Positions 34,644 through 42,502 are shown, numbered from the stretch's first letter. The stretch is 64,000 nt of DNA from Chitinophaga sp. HK235 (GCF_018255755.1 NZ_CP073766.1:2790001-2854000), one strand, 5' to 3'. Translations and numbers: made by a program. The notes: generated from the sequence alone by a model not told the origin.

Positions 34644-34862
34644 TTAAAATAGCTTTACATCAACAGCTGAAGTAAAAACTTCGTTAAAGCCACAATTAGT
34701 ATAAACCGCTGTATAAGGCACTACATTAACACAAAAAATCATCCAGTATGAAACAATATTATCTCCACCGATATAAACACTAGTACACAGGATTAAAGTC
34801 ATTCTAAAGCACCTTATATCATTAACTGAATCTATACTAAAAAAACAACTACACTTTCGCAA
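34644..34862 (-). pseudogene. Decayed copy A of the thiol-disulfide lipoprotein gene
   Basis: A 72-codon frame matches the C-terminal part of the intact gene at 30854-31354: CFFSIDSVNDIRCF corresponds to CFLSIASVNDIKVF, and VNVVPYTAVYTNCGFNEVFT to INVVPHTAVYSNHGLKEVFT. The CPFC active site and the signal sequence are gone. It sits between small-protein copies 4 and 5 in the same relative position as the intact gene before copy 2. Confidence 0.85.
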
Positions 34863-34925
34863 ATATTACTCCCAAAGAATTTTTTCACTTTTAATTTCTT
34901 CTCAACATGTTTCTTACTACATATA

Positions 34926-34956
34926 GGGCCGAAGGAAGAAAACCTTCCATCGGCCC
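34926..34956 (-). terminator. Terminator of small secreted protein gene 5
   Basis: GGGCCGA-A-GGAAG pairs with CTTCC-A-TCGGCCC. Relative to copy 1 the outer pairs have changed on both sides (GGAGCC/GGCTCC to GGGCC/GGCCC), so the stem is kept by compensating changes. Confidence 0.8.
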
Positions 34957-34977
34957 AACATTGCACTATCACATTAA

Positions 34978-35223
34978 TTAGATAGTGGTATAAAGACTGA
35001 AAGTCTCAGGACATTCAGCATTCTGATCCAAAGTTGCAAAAGTAGTAGTAAATGGCAATCCACTTGGCAGAAGAGTAGCATTAATGCTTACAGGACAGTT
35101 AGTCCTTTCAGGATGTGCAGCATCCCTAATCCACACTCTAGCATTAATATCTGCATGAGCAGCAGCAAAAGCACCACACAATGCAACTACAGCAACAGCT
35201 GATAACAATTTTACTTTTTTCAT
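34978..35223 (-). CDS. Small secreted two-cysteine protein, copy 5
   Basis: The 81-residue paralogue closest to copy 4 has a signal peptide ending AAAHA and a mature part DINARVWIRDAAHPERT. Cysteines lie in NCPVSI and AECPET, with INATLLPS, TTTFATLD and the ending LYTTI. It has an intact terminator and an intact leader (35,235-35,340), making it one of the copies most likely to be expressed. Confidence 0.87.
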   Translation of the reverse strand: MKKVKLLSAVAVVALCGAFAAAHADINARVWIRDAAHPERTNCPVSINATLLPSGLPFTTTFATLDQNAECPETFSLYTTI

Positions 35224-35384
35224 GATTGAAAATTTTGAAGAAAATTAATAATTACCTACTCTTTTATTGGGGTTTTCGGCTTCTCCCTTTCTAATCACGA
35301 TTATCTTAGGTACCATTAAACAAGCGTGATTCAGAATATTGTGATTTTTCTATTTCAATAAAAATCAATTACTGCAAATGAAAC
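35224..35384 (-). promoter_or_regulatory. Conserved leader of copy 5
   Basis: The leader block is almost identical to that of copy 1, with CCTACTCTTTTATTGGGG next to the gene and ATTATCTTAGGTACCATTAA near 35,305. Confidence 0.5.
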
Positions 35385-35610
35385 TATCAATTACCTGCCT
35401 GCAAACCGGCTTCTCGCCAACAGTTGAAGTAAACACTTATTTAGGACCGTGATTAGTATAAAACACCGCATAAGGCACTACATTAATACAACAGATCAAT
35501 AAGTATGAAGCAAAAGTATCTCTACCATTATGAACATTAGGCCACGGGGCTAAAGTCCATTCCGAAGCACCTTATATCACCAACCAAGTCTATACTTAAA
35601 AAAAACTGTA
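35385..35610 (-). pseudogene. Decayed copy B of the thiol-disulfide lipoprotein gene
   Basis: At the DNA level this matches the 3' half of the intact gene at 30854-31354. Shared stretches include CTGAAGTAAA-like AGTTGAAGTAAACACTT, AAGGCACTACATTAATAC and AGTATCTCTACCATTATGAA. The frame is broken by several stops and nothing longer than a short peptide remains. It occupies the slot between small-protein copies 5 and 6. Confidence 0.75.
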
Positions 35611-35727
35611 CTTAATCAAACCCCTCTTCCTAAATAATATTTCACTTCTAATTTCTTCCTGACACACTTTTTCAACAAAGAATCCCAAGGAACAAATCCT
35701 TCCATCGACCCCGTACTATTACATTGA

Positions 35728-35973
35728 TTAGATAGTAGTATAAAATGTGTAAAGATCAAGGCACTCAGCATTCCGATCCAGAGTTGCATAAGTAACAGTA
35801 AAAAATGACCCATTGGGCAACAGAGTAGCATTGACACCTATGGGACACACTGGCACATCAGAATGCATAGGATCCCTAACATACACACGAGAATTAACAT
35901 CTGCCTGAGATGCAGCAAAAGCACCACACAATACCACTACGACAACCGCTGATAAGAATTTTACCTTCCTCAT
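35728..35973 (-). CDS. Small secreted two-cysteine protein, copy 6
   Basis: The 81-residue paralogue has a signal peptide ending AASQA and a mature part DVNSRVYVRDPMHSDVP. Cysteines lie in VCPIGV and AECLDL, with VNATLLPN, TVTYATLD and the ending FYTTI. The hairpin downstream (near 35,680) is eroded, and the leader upstream has diverged, so expression is less certain than for copies 1, 4 and 5. Confidence 0.83.
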   Translation of the reverse strand: MRKVKFLSAVVVVVLCGAFAASQADVNSRVYVRDPMHSDVPVCPIGVNATLLPNGSFFTVTYATLDRNAECLDLYTFYTTI

Positions 35974-36279
35974 TATTGAATTTTTTAATAGAATTAATAA
36001 TCACCTACTCTCTTATTGAAACTTTCGAACTCTCCCTTCCCACAACTACTGCCCTTGATAGTACATCCATGCTAATAGTTTTAAAGGGTCAATAAAAATC
36101 GAATACACTTAAAACCAATCCTAACTGCAAGATTAAATCATAGCTATTTCACATCAGGAATTAGGACACAAATGCCTGATGAATTCTCTGAAACAACACC
36201 ATAAAACAGATTACTTTTCTACCCTTTCAATAAAGCAACCAAAGCAACTTTTTGCCACAACATTTCTGACCACCTAGAA
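35974..36279. other. Gap, 306 bp, with a degraded leader
   Basis: The part next to copy 6 keeps CACCTACTCTCTTATTG and a TTGATAGTACATCCAT stretch that corresponds to the leader of the other copies. The rest, down to copy 7, holds nothing recognisable and no thiol-disulfide remnant. Confidence 0.4.
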
Positions 36280-36528
36280 TCAAGTCGTAGTATAAACACT
36301 ATGAATCTCCTCACAAGACGACCCAAACATAACACTGGCATAAGTAACAGTAATAGGCATAGAAAAACCAGTAAGTGTGGCATTAATAGAAAGTATACAA
36401 TTAAAATTCCAAGGACTATCCGGATCCCTAACATAGACTCTGCTATTCGGGTCAGCACTAATGGTAGTAGTTGTAATAACTACGGTTAAAACAGCGACTG
36501 ACAACAAAAACACTAATTTTCTTTTCAT
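36280..36528 (-). CDS. Small secreted two-cysteine protein, copy 7 (divergent)
   Basis: The most divergent paralogue has 82 residues. Its signal peptide differs (FLLSVAVLTVVITTTTISA) and lacks the Cys found in the others. The mature part DPNSRVYVRDPDSPWNF keeps both cysteines (NCILSI and SSCEEI), INATL, ITVTYAS and the ending VYTTT. It defines the invariant core of the family: D-x-N-[AS]-[KR]-V, Cys, N-A-T-L, Cys, Y-x-T. Confidence 0.78.
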   Translation of the reverse strand: MKRKLVFLLSVAVLTVVITTTTISADPNSRVYVRDPDSPWNFNCILSINATLTGFSMPITVTYASVMFGSSCEEIHSVYTTT

Positions 36529-36821
36529 AATTATGCAATTTAACAGTGAGGGATATTTTGCTCCTTTTCATTACTCATTAAAAAACTATCATCATCAATG
36601 AAAGAAAGGCCTAACAAGAAGCATAGTCAATAACTTCAAGGATTACATGAACTCCGAATATAAACTTAAACTATCACTAATTATTAACAGTAAAATATCA
36701 GTAAGAAAACCATAAATAGAACTATCTAAATCTGAAAGAAACGGCTCTTATAGCCAGCTCCTATCAAATATTATATACAGAATCACTACCTTCATTGGAA
36801 ATAGTTAACACAAGTTTATTT
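36529..36821. other. Gap, 293 bp, nothing recognised
   Basis: AT-rich sequence between copy 7 and the short AraC-type gene. No leader block, terminator hairpin or gene was seen. Confidence 0.35.
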
Positions 36822-37154
36822 TCATTGCAACTTATACTCTCCCGGCCTCTCCTGAAACACTCTATAGAACGCCCGTGCAAAACTTCCGGAAGTACTATAC
36901 CCCAGCGTTATTGCCACCTCTTTCACCTGATGATTGTCATCTAACAATGTCTTTGCATAGTTCATTGCCTTCTCCAGTTGGTATTGATAAATAGTAGTTT
37001 GGTAGAGAATTTTGAATCCTTTTGTAAGTTTGCTTTCACTAAGACCTGAATAACTGACCAGGTGTTGTATATCTATTCTTTTTGGGGGTTCTTCGTCGAT
37101 AAATGCTTTGGTCTTAATAATAGCTTTCTCCTGGAACTTTGTAAGTTTCATCAA
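36822..37154 (-). CDS. Stand-alone AraC/XylS DNA-binding domain
   Basis: The 110-residue protein consists only of an AraC-type double helix-turn-helix. The first HTH is DIQHLVSYSGLSESKLTKGF. The second is VKEVAITLGYSTSGSFARAF, followed by the family ending VFQERPGEYK. No sensing domain precedes it and the frame has a natural start. It is the only regulator in the AT-rich segment and lies just upstream of the small-protein array on the same strand, so it may control the array; that is inferred from position. Confidence 0.85.
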   Translation of the reverse strand: MMKLTKFQEKAIIKTKAFIDEEPPKRIDIQHLVSYSGLSESKLTKGFKILYQTTIYQYQLEKAMNYAKTLLDDNHQVKEVAITLGYSTSGSFARAFYRVFQERPGEYKLQ

Positions 37155-38173
37155 TTATGGTTATGAGGGTATTGGCAATAAGTCCGCGATGAGCGTTACT
37201 CTAAAGTCTAGCTATAAATCGCAATTAAAAGTTAACACTTTTTTCGTTTATTTTCAACAATCGACACAACTTTTTTAAGCAACCATTTCCGCCTGCATTA
37301 TAGTCGCACAAAGCGTTTTATCAAACAAATCACACAGCAAAAATAAGGCAGAAAGAGCCCCCTCTTTCACCATAAACAGAGAACAAAGCCATATTGCTCG
37401 ACATATAGGACTACAGACAATATGTCTTTCTTAGTCGATAGGATCTAACACTGGAGTATAGCTTCTTTCCGTATATTCGTACAAGTACTGTTTGGATAAA
37501 ACCGGGCATATGCAGACCCGCAACACATTCCCAGTGACTACGTACACTTCCTGATGAAGCCTGACTAATTATACATGGCGTGCTGACTTACGGATCATCA
37601 TGAGCGACCAACCATATATGCAGGTTGTATATTATCCTCTTTTATTACCAACAGAAAGAAACTTCAGGGAACCCAACAAATCTTAAATATCATTATGTAA
37701 TCCAAAAAAACTTCATTTAGTTAGGAAAACTTATAACCTAACAAAAAACAATACCACAAAAGGAAAATTTTAACGAGCATCTCCTAAATACAACTTATAC
37801 AATTACTACAATACTTTTAGCCCGATCTTGTTTGCAAGCCTCATCGCCAACCATTTTATTCCTAATTTATGAAACTGTGGACCACCTTGGCATATGACTT
37901 TCCGAATACAGCCATAAAACGCTGATCAAAAAATGTACTATTTCGGTAAAAATCAGCTCCCCTTGCATACGGAACTATAGACATAGCTACTTTTCCGCTA
38001 AAGCAGTTGCTCTGGCAACAACTAGAAGACAGCGCGGTAGGGTTACAATCCAACACACTACCTCCTCAGTAATCTATATTGGTGATTGCACCGGCCGAAT
38101 AGTTACCAACCAGGTCGTTCGCCAAGACATCATCCGGCAAACATCAAAGTCCTTTCAGCAACTTCCATAAAAA
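37155..38173. other. Gap, about 1.0 kb, no gene supported
   Basis: No convincing coding frame is visible on either strand. A minus-strand frame of 64 codons at 37862-38056 has no protein-like pattern. The composition moves from AT-rich to the richer background towards the right end, so this stretch probably contains the right edge of the AT-rich segment. Eroded genes may be present but I cannot identify them. Confidence 0.4.
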
Positions 38174-38197
38174 ATCCCCCGGCACCAACCGGGGGAT
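38174..38197 (-). terminator. Strong intrinsic terminator
   Basis: ATCCCCCGG pairs perfectly with CCGGGGGAT across a 6-base loop, followed on the minus strand by TTTTTT. It ends the lipoprotein gene at 38221. Confidence 0.9.
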
Positions 38198-38220
38198 CTC
38201 CCTATTACCAGCAACTATTT

Positions 38221-38774
38221 TTAATAAACATTATTAATCGTCAGCTCATAGGTGTCTTTTGCATCCGCGATACCGCCCTGGACGACTACTTTTTTTGTAA
38301 GCGTAGCACCGGCAGGCATACTGATATGATACTTTCCGTTGCTGTCTTTGGTGACGTCCACAGTAACTGCGGAGGCGCCACCGGCAAAAGCGTAGAGCAC
38401 AGCACCGGTGTTCACTGCTGTACCAATAGTGCAGCTGATGCTGATGATTTTTGCTGCGGGGCTGGCCACCATCATTTCGGTATTGCCGAGGGTATACTTT
38501 CCTTCACCCAGGTTGCTGTAGAAGGTGATGGTGAGGGCGCTGCCGGAGAAAACGCCGTAGCTTCCACCGGTACCTACGGTGCTGGCTGCAATGGCGGTAA
38601 TGGTGTTACCGTTGCCGCTGGGCCCGGATGTCTGGGAGGATGTTCCTCTCACATAAGTGTAGGCGCCCATTTTCCAGCTGCCATCTCCGTTGGGTGCGGT
38701 ATCACGCTTTTTTTACTGCAGGAAAATAAAAAGGTAGATAACAATACGAGTAAGAATGGTAAGACTTTTTTCAT
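38221..38774 (-). pseudogene. Lipoprotein gene split by a homopolymer frameshift
   Basis: From the ATG at 38774 the frame reads a lipoprotein signal, MKKVLPFLLVLLSTFLFSCS, with lipobox FLFSC. It loses frame at a run of seven T (plus strand 38708-38714, AAAAAAA in the gene). One extra A would continue as SKKKRDTAPNGDGSWKMGAY into the 149-codon frame that ends at 38221. The mature part is beta-rich with Ser/Thr/Gly strands (TYELTINNVY at the end) and is not recognised. A perfect terminator follows. The shift may be a mutation, a phase-variable tract or a sequencing error. Confidence 0.8.
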
Positions 38775-38862
38775 CGTGAATATTTGGGCTAAAATTTTTC
38801 CGGGATATGGGTATAAAAGAAAAAAGCCCCGCTGTTTTGCAACAACTGAGCTTAAAGCTTAG

Positions 38863-38947
38863 CGGAGAGTCAGGGATTCGAACCCCGGGACCTGTTACAG
38901 TCAACAGTTTTCAAGACTGCCGCAATCGACCGCTCTGCCAACTCTCC
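38863..38947 (-). tRNA. tRNA-Ser (UGA anticodon)
   Basis: The minus strand starts GGAGAGT and ends ACTCTCC plus a G discriminator, forming a 7-bp acceptor stem. The anticodon arm reads CAGTCTTGAAAACTG, anticodon TGA. A long variable arm and the T arm GGGTTCGAATCCC are present, as expected for a class II serine tRNA. CCA is not encoded. The 3' end faces the AT-rich segment to the left. A short CCGCT/AGCGG pairing followed by TTTTTT lies just downstream. Confidence 0.95.
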
Positions 38948-39218
38948 AGTGGCGCAAATGTATAAAAGGAAATGATTTAAAAAAAATTTTCTGCCCGGTT
39001 TTTTAAAAAATTTTCTACCCGGATCATCCGCCCCTGCTAATAAATAGCGGCTAAAACACAACCAACACAGCCATGGTAGCCGATTTGGCCATGACCACAT
39101 TTTTATCCTTATATAGCAATCTGAATTACAGTCAATTATCTCCGAATGGCCGGTAACCACCCATTTATAGCTATTAGCAGGCGAATGCTGGCATTTTCAT
39201 TTTCCTTAAATTTAGCGG

Positions 39219-39659
39219 ATGAACAACATATTCTTTGAAGGACCTGTATTATGGTCGCAAATAGACGCCAATATGCACCTGCGTCACTCCGCCTATGCAG
39301 ACTTTGCAGCACAGGCGAGGCTGGCCCTGCTGGATAAAGTGGGCATGGATGCCAAACAATTTTTGAAACTGCAGCTGGGGCCTATCCTGTTCCGTGAGGA
39401 ACTGTTATACCTCCGCGAAATAAACCCGAATGACACAGTAAAGGTTTCTTGTGAGATGACCAAATGCAGACCCGACGGCTCCCGCTGGTCTATCCGCCAC
39501 GAAATATTCCGGGGCGATGGCACCAAATCAGCGGTTGTCAATGTAGACGGTGCCTGGATAGATACCCGCCACCGCAAACTGGGCACACTCCCACCCGAGC
39601 TGATGGAAAAATTCAAAGCCATCCCCCGCAGCGAGGATTTTGTGGAAATCACTTCATAA
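39219..39659 (+). CDS. Acyl-CoA thioesterase, hotdog fold
   Basis: The 146-residue protein resembles 4-hydroxybenzoyl-CoA-type thioesterases. The N-terminal WSQIDANMHLRHSAYADFA matches the W..tD.ngHv.n..Y active-site strand and helix, with Asp as the likely catalytic residue. The central beta strands LREINPNDTVKVSCEM and GAWIDTRHRKLGTLPPEL complete the fold. The substrate is not predictable. Its stop overlaps the converging NTPase gene by 6 bp. Confidence 0.87.
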   Translation: MNNIFFEGPVLWSQIDANMHLRHSAYADFAAQARLALLDKVGMDAKQFLKLQLGPILFREELLYLREINPNDTVKVSCEMTKCRPDGSRWSIRHEIFRGDGTKSAVVNVDGAWIDTRHRKLGTLPPELMEKFKAIPRSEDFVEITS

Positions 39660-40190
39660 TCTTTCAAGGATAAAAGTTACCCTGGCGGCAATGCTGGCTT
39701 TAGGGACTACCAGCAGCTCATAGCCGCTGGCAGTATATGCCGCAGTCATGGCCTCGTAAGTGGACACTGCGGTAGCATAATCCTGCTGCCGCTCCGTATC
39801 CCTCTGGTAGATCTCTTCCCAGGGTGGAAAGATAAATACTCGCTGGTTATACCGCAGCTGTACGGCATATTGCAGTAATGCTGCCGGCACCGGCAGCTGC
39901 TCCAGCCTGGAATAACCTACCAGGTCGGGAATGCCGCGGTCCAAAAACACCGGCCTATCGCTGGTTGTTACTGATTCAAAGTCCTGCAACGCTGTACTGA
40001 GCATCCTGTCGCGGAACAATACCTTATCTACCCAAGGCAACGCCCGCCCTCCACTAGCCATCTGTTCCTGTATAATCTGCCTGCCGGATTCCGGCACTAC
40101 CGGATACCCCAATTCCTCTAAGGCTGTAATCACCGATGTTTTGCCCGCACCAGGGCCACCGGTAAATACATACCCGTTTCGTTTAGTCAT
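39654..40190 (-). CDS. AAA-type NTP-binding protein (AAA_28)
   Basis: The 178-residue P-loop protein has a Walker A motif FTGGPGAGKTSVI at residues 8-20 and then VPESGRQIIQEQMASGG. A FLDRGIPDLVGYSRLE segment with an acidic residue after the hydrophobic strand could act as Walker B. It ends in YELLVVPKASIAARVTFIL. This matches the AAA_28 group of small predicted nucleoside or cofactor kinases. The substrate is unknown. Confidence 0.85.
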   Translation of the reverse strand: MTKRNGYVFTGGPGAGKTSVITALEELGYPVVPESGRQIIQEQMASGGRALPWVDKVLFRDRMLSTALQDFESVTTSDRPVFLDRGIPDLVGYSRLEQLPVPAALLQYAVQLRYNQRVFIFPPWEEIYQRDTERQQDYATAVSTYEAMTAAYTASGYELLVVPKASIAARVTFILERL

Positions 40191-40250
40191 AAATAAATGA
40201 TGAATTAAAGAGAGAGAGACGACTCCAAAGGTAAAAAATAATCGCTACAA

Positions 40251-40285
40251 TATCACCCATATTAGCCCAGGGCTTAAGCCCTGGG
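40251..40285. repeat. REP-like palindrome (single element)
   Basis: CCCAGGGCTTAAGCCCTGGG (40266-40285) is a perfect 20-bp palindrome, preceded by CACCCATATTAG. The palindrome plus this flank matches the two arms of the inverted repeat at 45402-45608. Confidence 0.75.
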
Positions 40286-40430
40286 AACAAAAATAAAGGG
40301 AAACAAACAATGGACGAACATCAATCATCTCTAGATGATAGCTTTGGGGAACAATAATGGAAACAATTGGGGAACAAATAACGGTGAGTTAAAAACAACA
40401 GACGGGTGGGTCCTTGCTGCTCCACGTTCT

Positions 40431-40982
40431 TTAGTAAATACCCGGTTTACCGGATGTTACCGGTTTGGCACTGGAAAACTGACGGTCTGATTCCAGCGCT
40501 CTGATAAAGGGCAGATCGTTTTGCAGATATGCTCTGGAAGACTGTTCCAGATAGTTGTCCATTTGAAAAAATTTAGCGGCTCTGGTAGCGCCCAGCAGCT
40601 TGTTCATCCGTCGGAAATAACGCATCTGCAGTCGGCCAAATTCAAGATCATTATTAATCAGTTGTTTGGTCAGACTATTCATCTTCTTTTCATCAAGACA
40701 GGTGAATTCTTCGTTGTACATTTTCAGTAAAGCAATACGTTCAGTCAGCCAGGGACGTTTTTCATCTTCGTACTCCAGGAAAGCGGCAGTAAAAGCTTTT
40801 TGTTCTACAGGTGAGATCTGCAGGAACTCATCAAATAATGCACCTTTGTCTTTTCCAAAGATCTTTGTAACCAGATCGGGCTCGCTATACACCACTGAGT
40901 CGGCGAAGGATGGCGATGAGGTTTGGGAGAAGGATTCCAGTCCTGCTATGAGGACCATCAACAAACAAATCGACTTTTTCAT
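40431..40982 (-). CDS. Secreted helical protein of unknown function
   Basis: The 183-residue protein has a signal peptide (ICLLMVLIAGLESFSQ). The mature part is a run of helices with many charged residues (FLEYEDEKRPWLTERIALLK, then LEFGRLQMRYFRRMNKLLGA), resembling periplasmic Spy/CpxP-like helical proteins in general layout. TRAAKFFQMDNYLEQSSRA near the end recalls a common Bacteroidota family without an assigned role. A function is not proposed. Confidence 0.75.
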   Translation of the reverse strand: MKKSICLLMVLIAGLESFSQTSSPSFADSVVYSEPDLVTKIFGKDKGALFDEFLQISPVEQKAFTAAFLEYEDEKRPWLTERIALLKMYNEEFTCLDEKKMNSLTKQLINNDLEFGRLQMRYFRRMNKLLGATRAAKFFQMDNYLEQSSRAYLQNDLPFIRALESDRQFSSAKPVTSGKPGIY

Positions 40983-41322
40983 GTTACCTGGATTTTTTTA
41001 GTGTTATCGGCAATAACTGCACGCCCGCTGCGAAACGTCCATTTCTCAGGTGGTTTTTCATATTGTAACAAATGCACATCTCGACAAATATCCCTGTTCC
41101 GTACGTACCTACGGCTGGTATATTCCTAGCGTTGCGGCTGCAGTAGTTATTTAACAATATCTCATTTAAATTTCTTGAAGATGTACCGACTGTATCTGTC
41201 AGAACACCGGCCCTTGAGGATGGCAATCAGTTATGAAGATGTAAAAGAAGACAAGGTTACGAAGGTAAGTAGAATAACAATACAAATGAACAAATAGTTT
41301 CGGAGAAAAAAAATAAAAAAAT
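40983..41322. other. Gap, 340 bp, nothing recognised
   Basis: This lies between the secreted helical protein and the terminator at 41323. A minus-strand frame at 40984-41226 has no protein-like features. Confidence 0.4.
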
Positions 41323-41365
41323 AAAAAAGCGATAAGCCCGGCAGTGCCCGACTTATCGCTTTTTT
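41323..41365 (-). terminator. Bidirectional intrinsic terminator
   Basis: AAAAAAGCGATAAG pairs perfectly with CTTATCGCTTTTTT, with T runs on both strands. It lies 15 bp after the stop of the minus-strand gene at 41381. Confidence 0.92.
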
Positions 41366-41380
41366 CTTATAATAAGAGCC

Positions 41381-41629
41381 TTAGTTTTTCATGAATAAAG
41401 CATGCGCTTCTCTTGTCCAGAGCTGATAATCTTCCAGGTGAATTCCCAGCTTTTCATCCCGCACTACTTCCTTATATTCTCTGCAATCCCAGTACCCTTT
41501 TGCCAATGACTGAATACTGCTGAGGGTGCTGATTTCGGTAGAACTGTACTCCTCCGGATAACTTCTGTAATTACCGATTGCCAGTCCCTGTATTTCACTT
41601 TTTACTGCTTGCAATGTTTGTCTAGCCAT
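41381..41629 (-). CDS. Small protein of unknown function
   Basis: The 82-residue soluble protein, MARQTLQAVKSEIQGLAIGN, has no signal peptide. The C-terminal half is acidic/aromatic (YWDCREYKEV, LEDYQLWTREAHALFMKN). A strong terminator directly follows and the start has an AT-rich upstream region, so this looks like a real single-gene unit. No family is recognised. Confidence 0.7.
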   Translation of the reverse strand: MARQTLQAVKSEIQGLAIGNYRSYPEEYSSTEISTLSSIQSLAKGYWDCREYKEVVRDEKLGIHLEDYQLWTREAHALFMKN

Positions 41630-41748
41630 GGTTAAAATTTTTTAGTACGATGGCTTGAAACAAAAATGAAGCCTTTTATAGCCAGATCTGCGGTTTTAAG
41701 ATTTTCTTATCATAAAATTTTGTTAAGGAGTCCTAACACAACAGACTG

Positions 41749-42498
41749 CTATAATAAAATCGACTTTAGATACACCTTCCCATAATCACCCCAATCCTTG
41801 AGGGCTTTGGTAATGACATCCTTCAGACCCGTGTTGCTTACCCTATTGCCTTTCACAGATGGTTTCAGGCTTTCCGGCTTCACTTCATCCACCAGCACTT
41901 TGGTGGCGAACCAGGTAACATGTTCATGAGGCAACGCCAGCCCCAGTATCATTCCAGGCAAACCAGTAAAGGATTCCGGACCGCCAGGTGTAACAATCCC
42001 ATCGGTATAAAAAGCCACTACATAAATAGAATCCATAATCACAGCATTGGCCCTTCTGCAGTCAAATCCAGCGATCTTCCGTGTTTCGTCTGTGATCTTC
42101 CAGCGTATGTTCCTGGTAGAATCATCCTGCAGAAACAACTTGTCAAACACCTTCTTCTGGGAGATACTGTGCTGCTGACCAAGATCCGTATAAATAATAT
42201 TTTCCTCAGCAGGCCATTCCCGTTGTTTGAAGTTATCTTCCACTTCACGGCCGGGCTTATAATAGGTGATATTACCGGAGAAATAAAGATCGAAATAGGA
42301 AGTCTTGAATTTAGGCATCTGTTTTTTCTGCATTTCGCGCCAACTGGCACTTTCTTCTCCAGACAACATCTCGTCCAGCAGCGAGTGTATATTCTGCCGT
42401 TTTTCAAATTCTATTCTTCCTTTATCCAGAAAGATGGTATGTTGTGCCTGTGCTGCACTGCAGAGCAATAAGCAGATATATAAGAGCAGTTTTTTCAT
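41749..42498 (-). CDS. GLPGLI-family protein
   Basis: The 249-residue protein has its start at 42498 (signal peptide LLLYICLLLCSAAQAQ); a longer frame reaching 42528 adds ten non-signal residues. The defining motif is present as SFTGLPGMILGLALPHEHVT. Upstream of it, DETRKIAGFDCRRA and YVVAFYTDGI match the family. GLPGLI proteins are periplasmic or outer-membrane associated and almost always sit beside a beta-barrel of the type found here. The gene starts 4 bp after the barrel gene ends, so they are one operon. Confidence 0.92.
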   Translation of the reverse strand: MKKLLLYICLLLCSAAQAQHTIFLDKGRIEFEKRQNIHSLLDEMLSGEESASWREMQKKQMPKFKTSYFDLYFSGNITYYKPGREVEDNFKQREWPAEENIIYTDLGQQHSISQKKVFDKLFLQDDSTRNIRWKITDETRKIAGFDCRRANAVIMDSIYVVAFYTDGIVTPGGPESFTGLPGMILGLALPHEHVTWFATKVLVDEVKPESLKPSVKGNRVSNTGLKDVITKALKDWGDYGKVYLKSILL

Positions 42499-42502
42499 AA
42501 GC

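Noticed and set aside
29684..36528. Repeated spaced units considered as a CRISPR array
   Set aside because: The repeats are about 750 bp apart and contain protein-coding genes with conserved reading frames; there are no short direct repeats with unique spacers and no cas genes.
29684..36528. Peptides considered as double-glycine-leader bacteriocins
   Set aside because: There is no GG cleavage motif and no peptidase-containing ABC transporter nearby; the N-terminus is a normal Sec signal peptide.
37862..38056. 64-codon minus-strand frame in the gene-poor gap
   Set aside because: Amino-acid order does not look protein-like, and there is no signal, motif or regulatory context.
38863..38947. 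Attachment-site duplication of the tRNA-Ser 3' end
   Set aside because: No second copy of the tRNA 3' end was noticed at the left boundary of the AT-rich segment, and no integrase was found.
40984..41226. 80-codon minus-strand frame upstream of the secreted helical protein
   Set aside because: No motif or signal, and it ends at the start of the real gene on the same strand, so it is probably chance.
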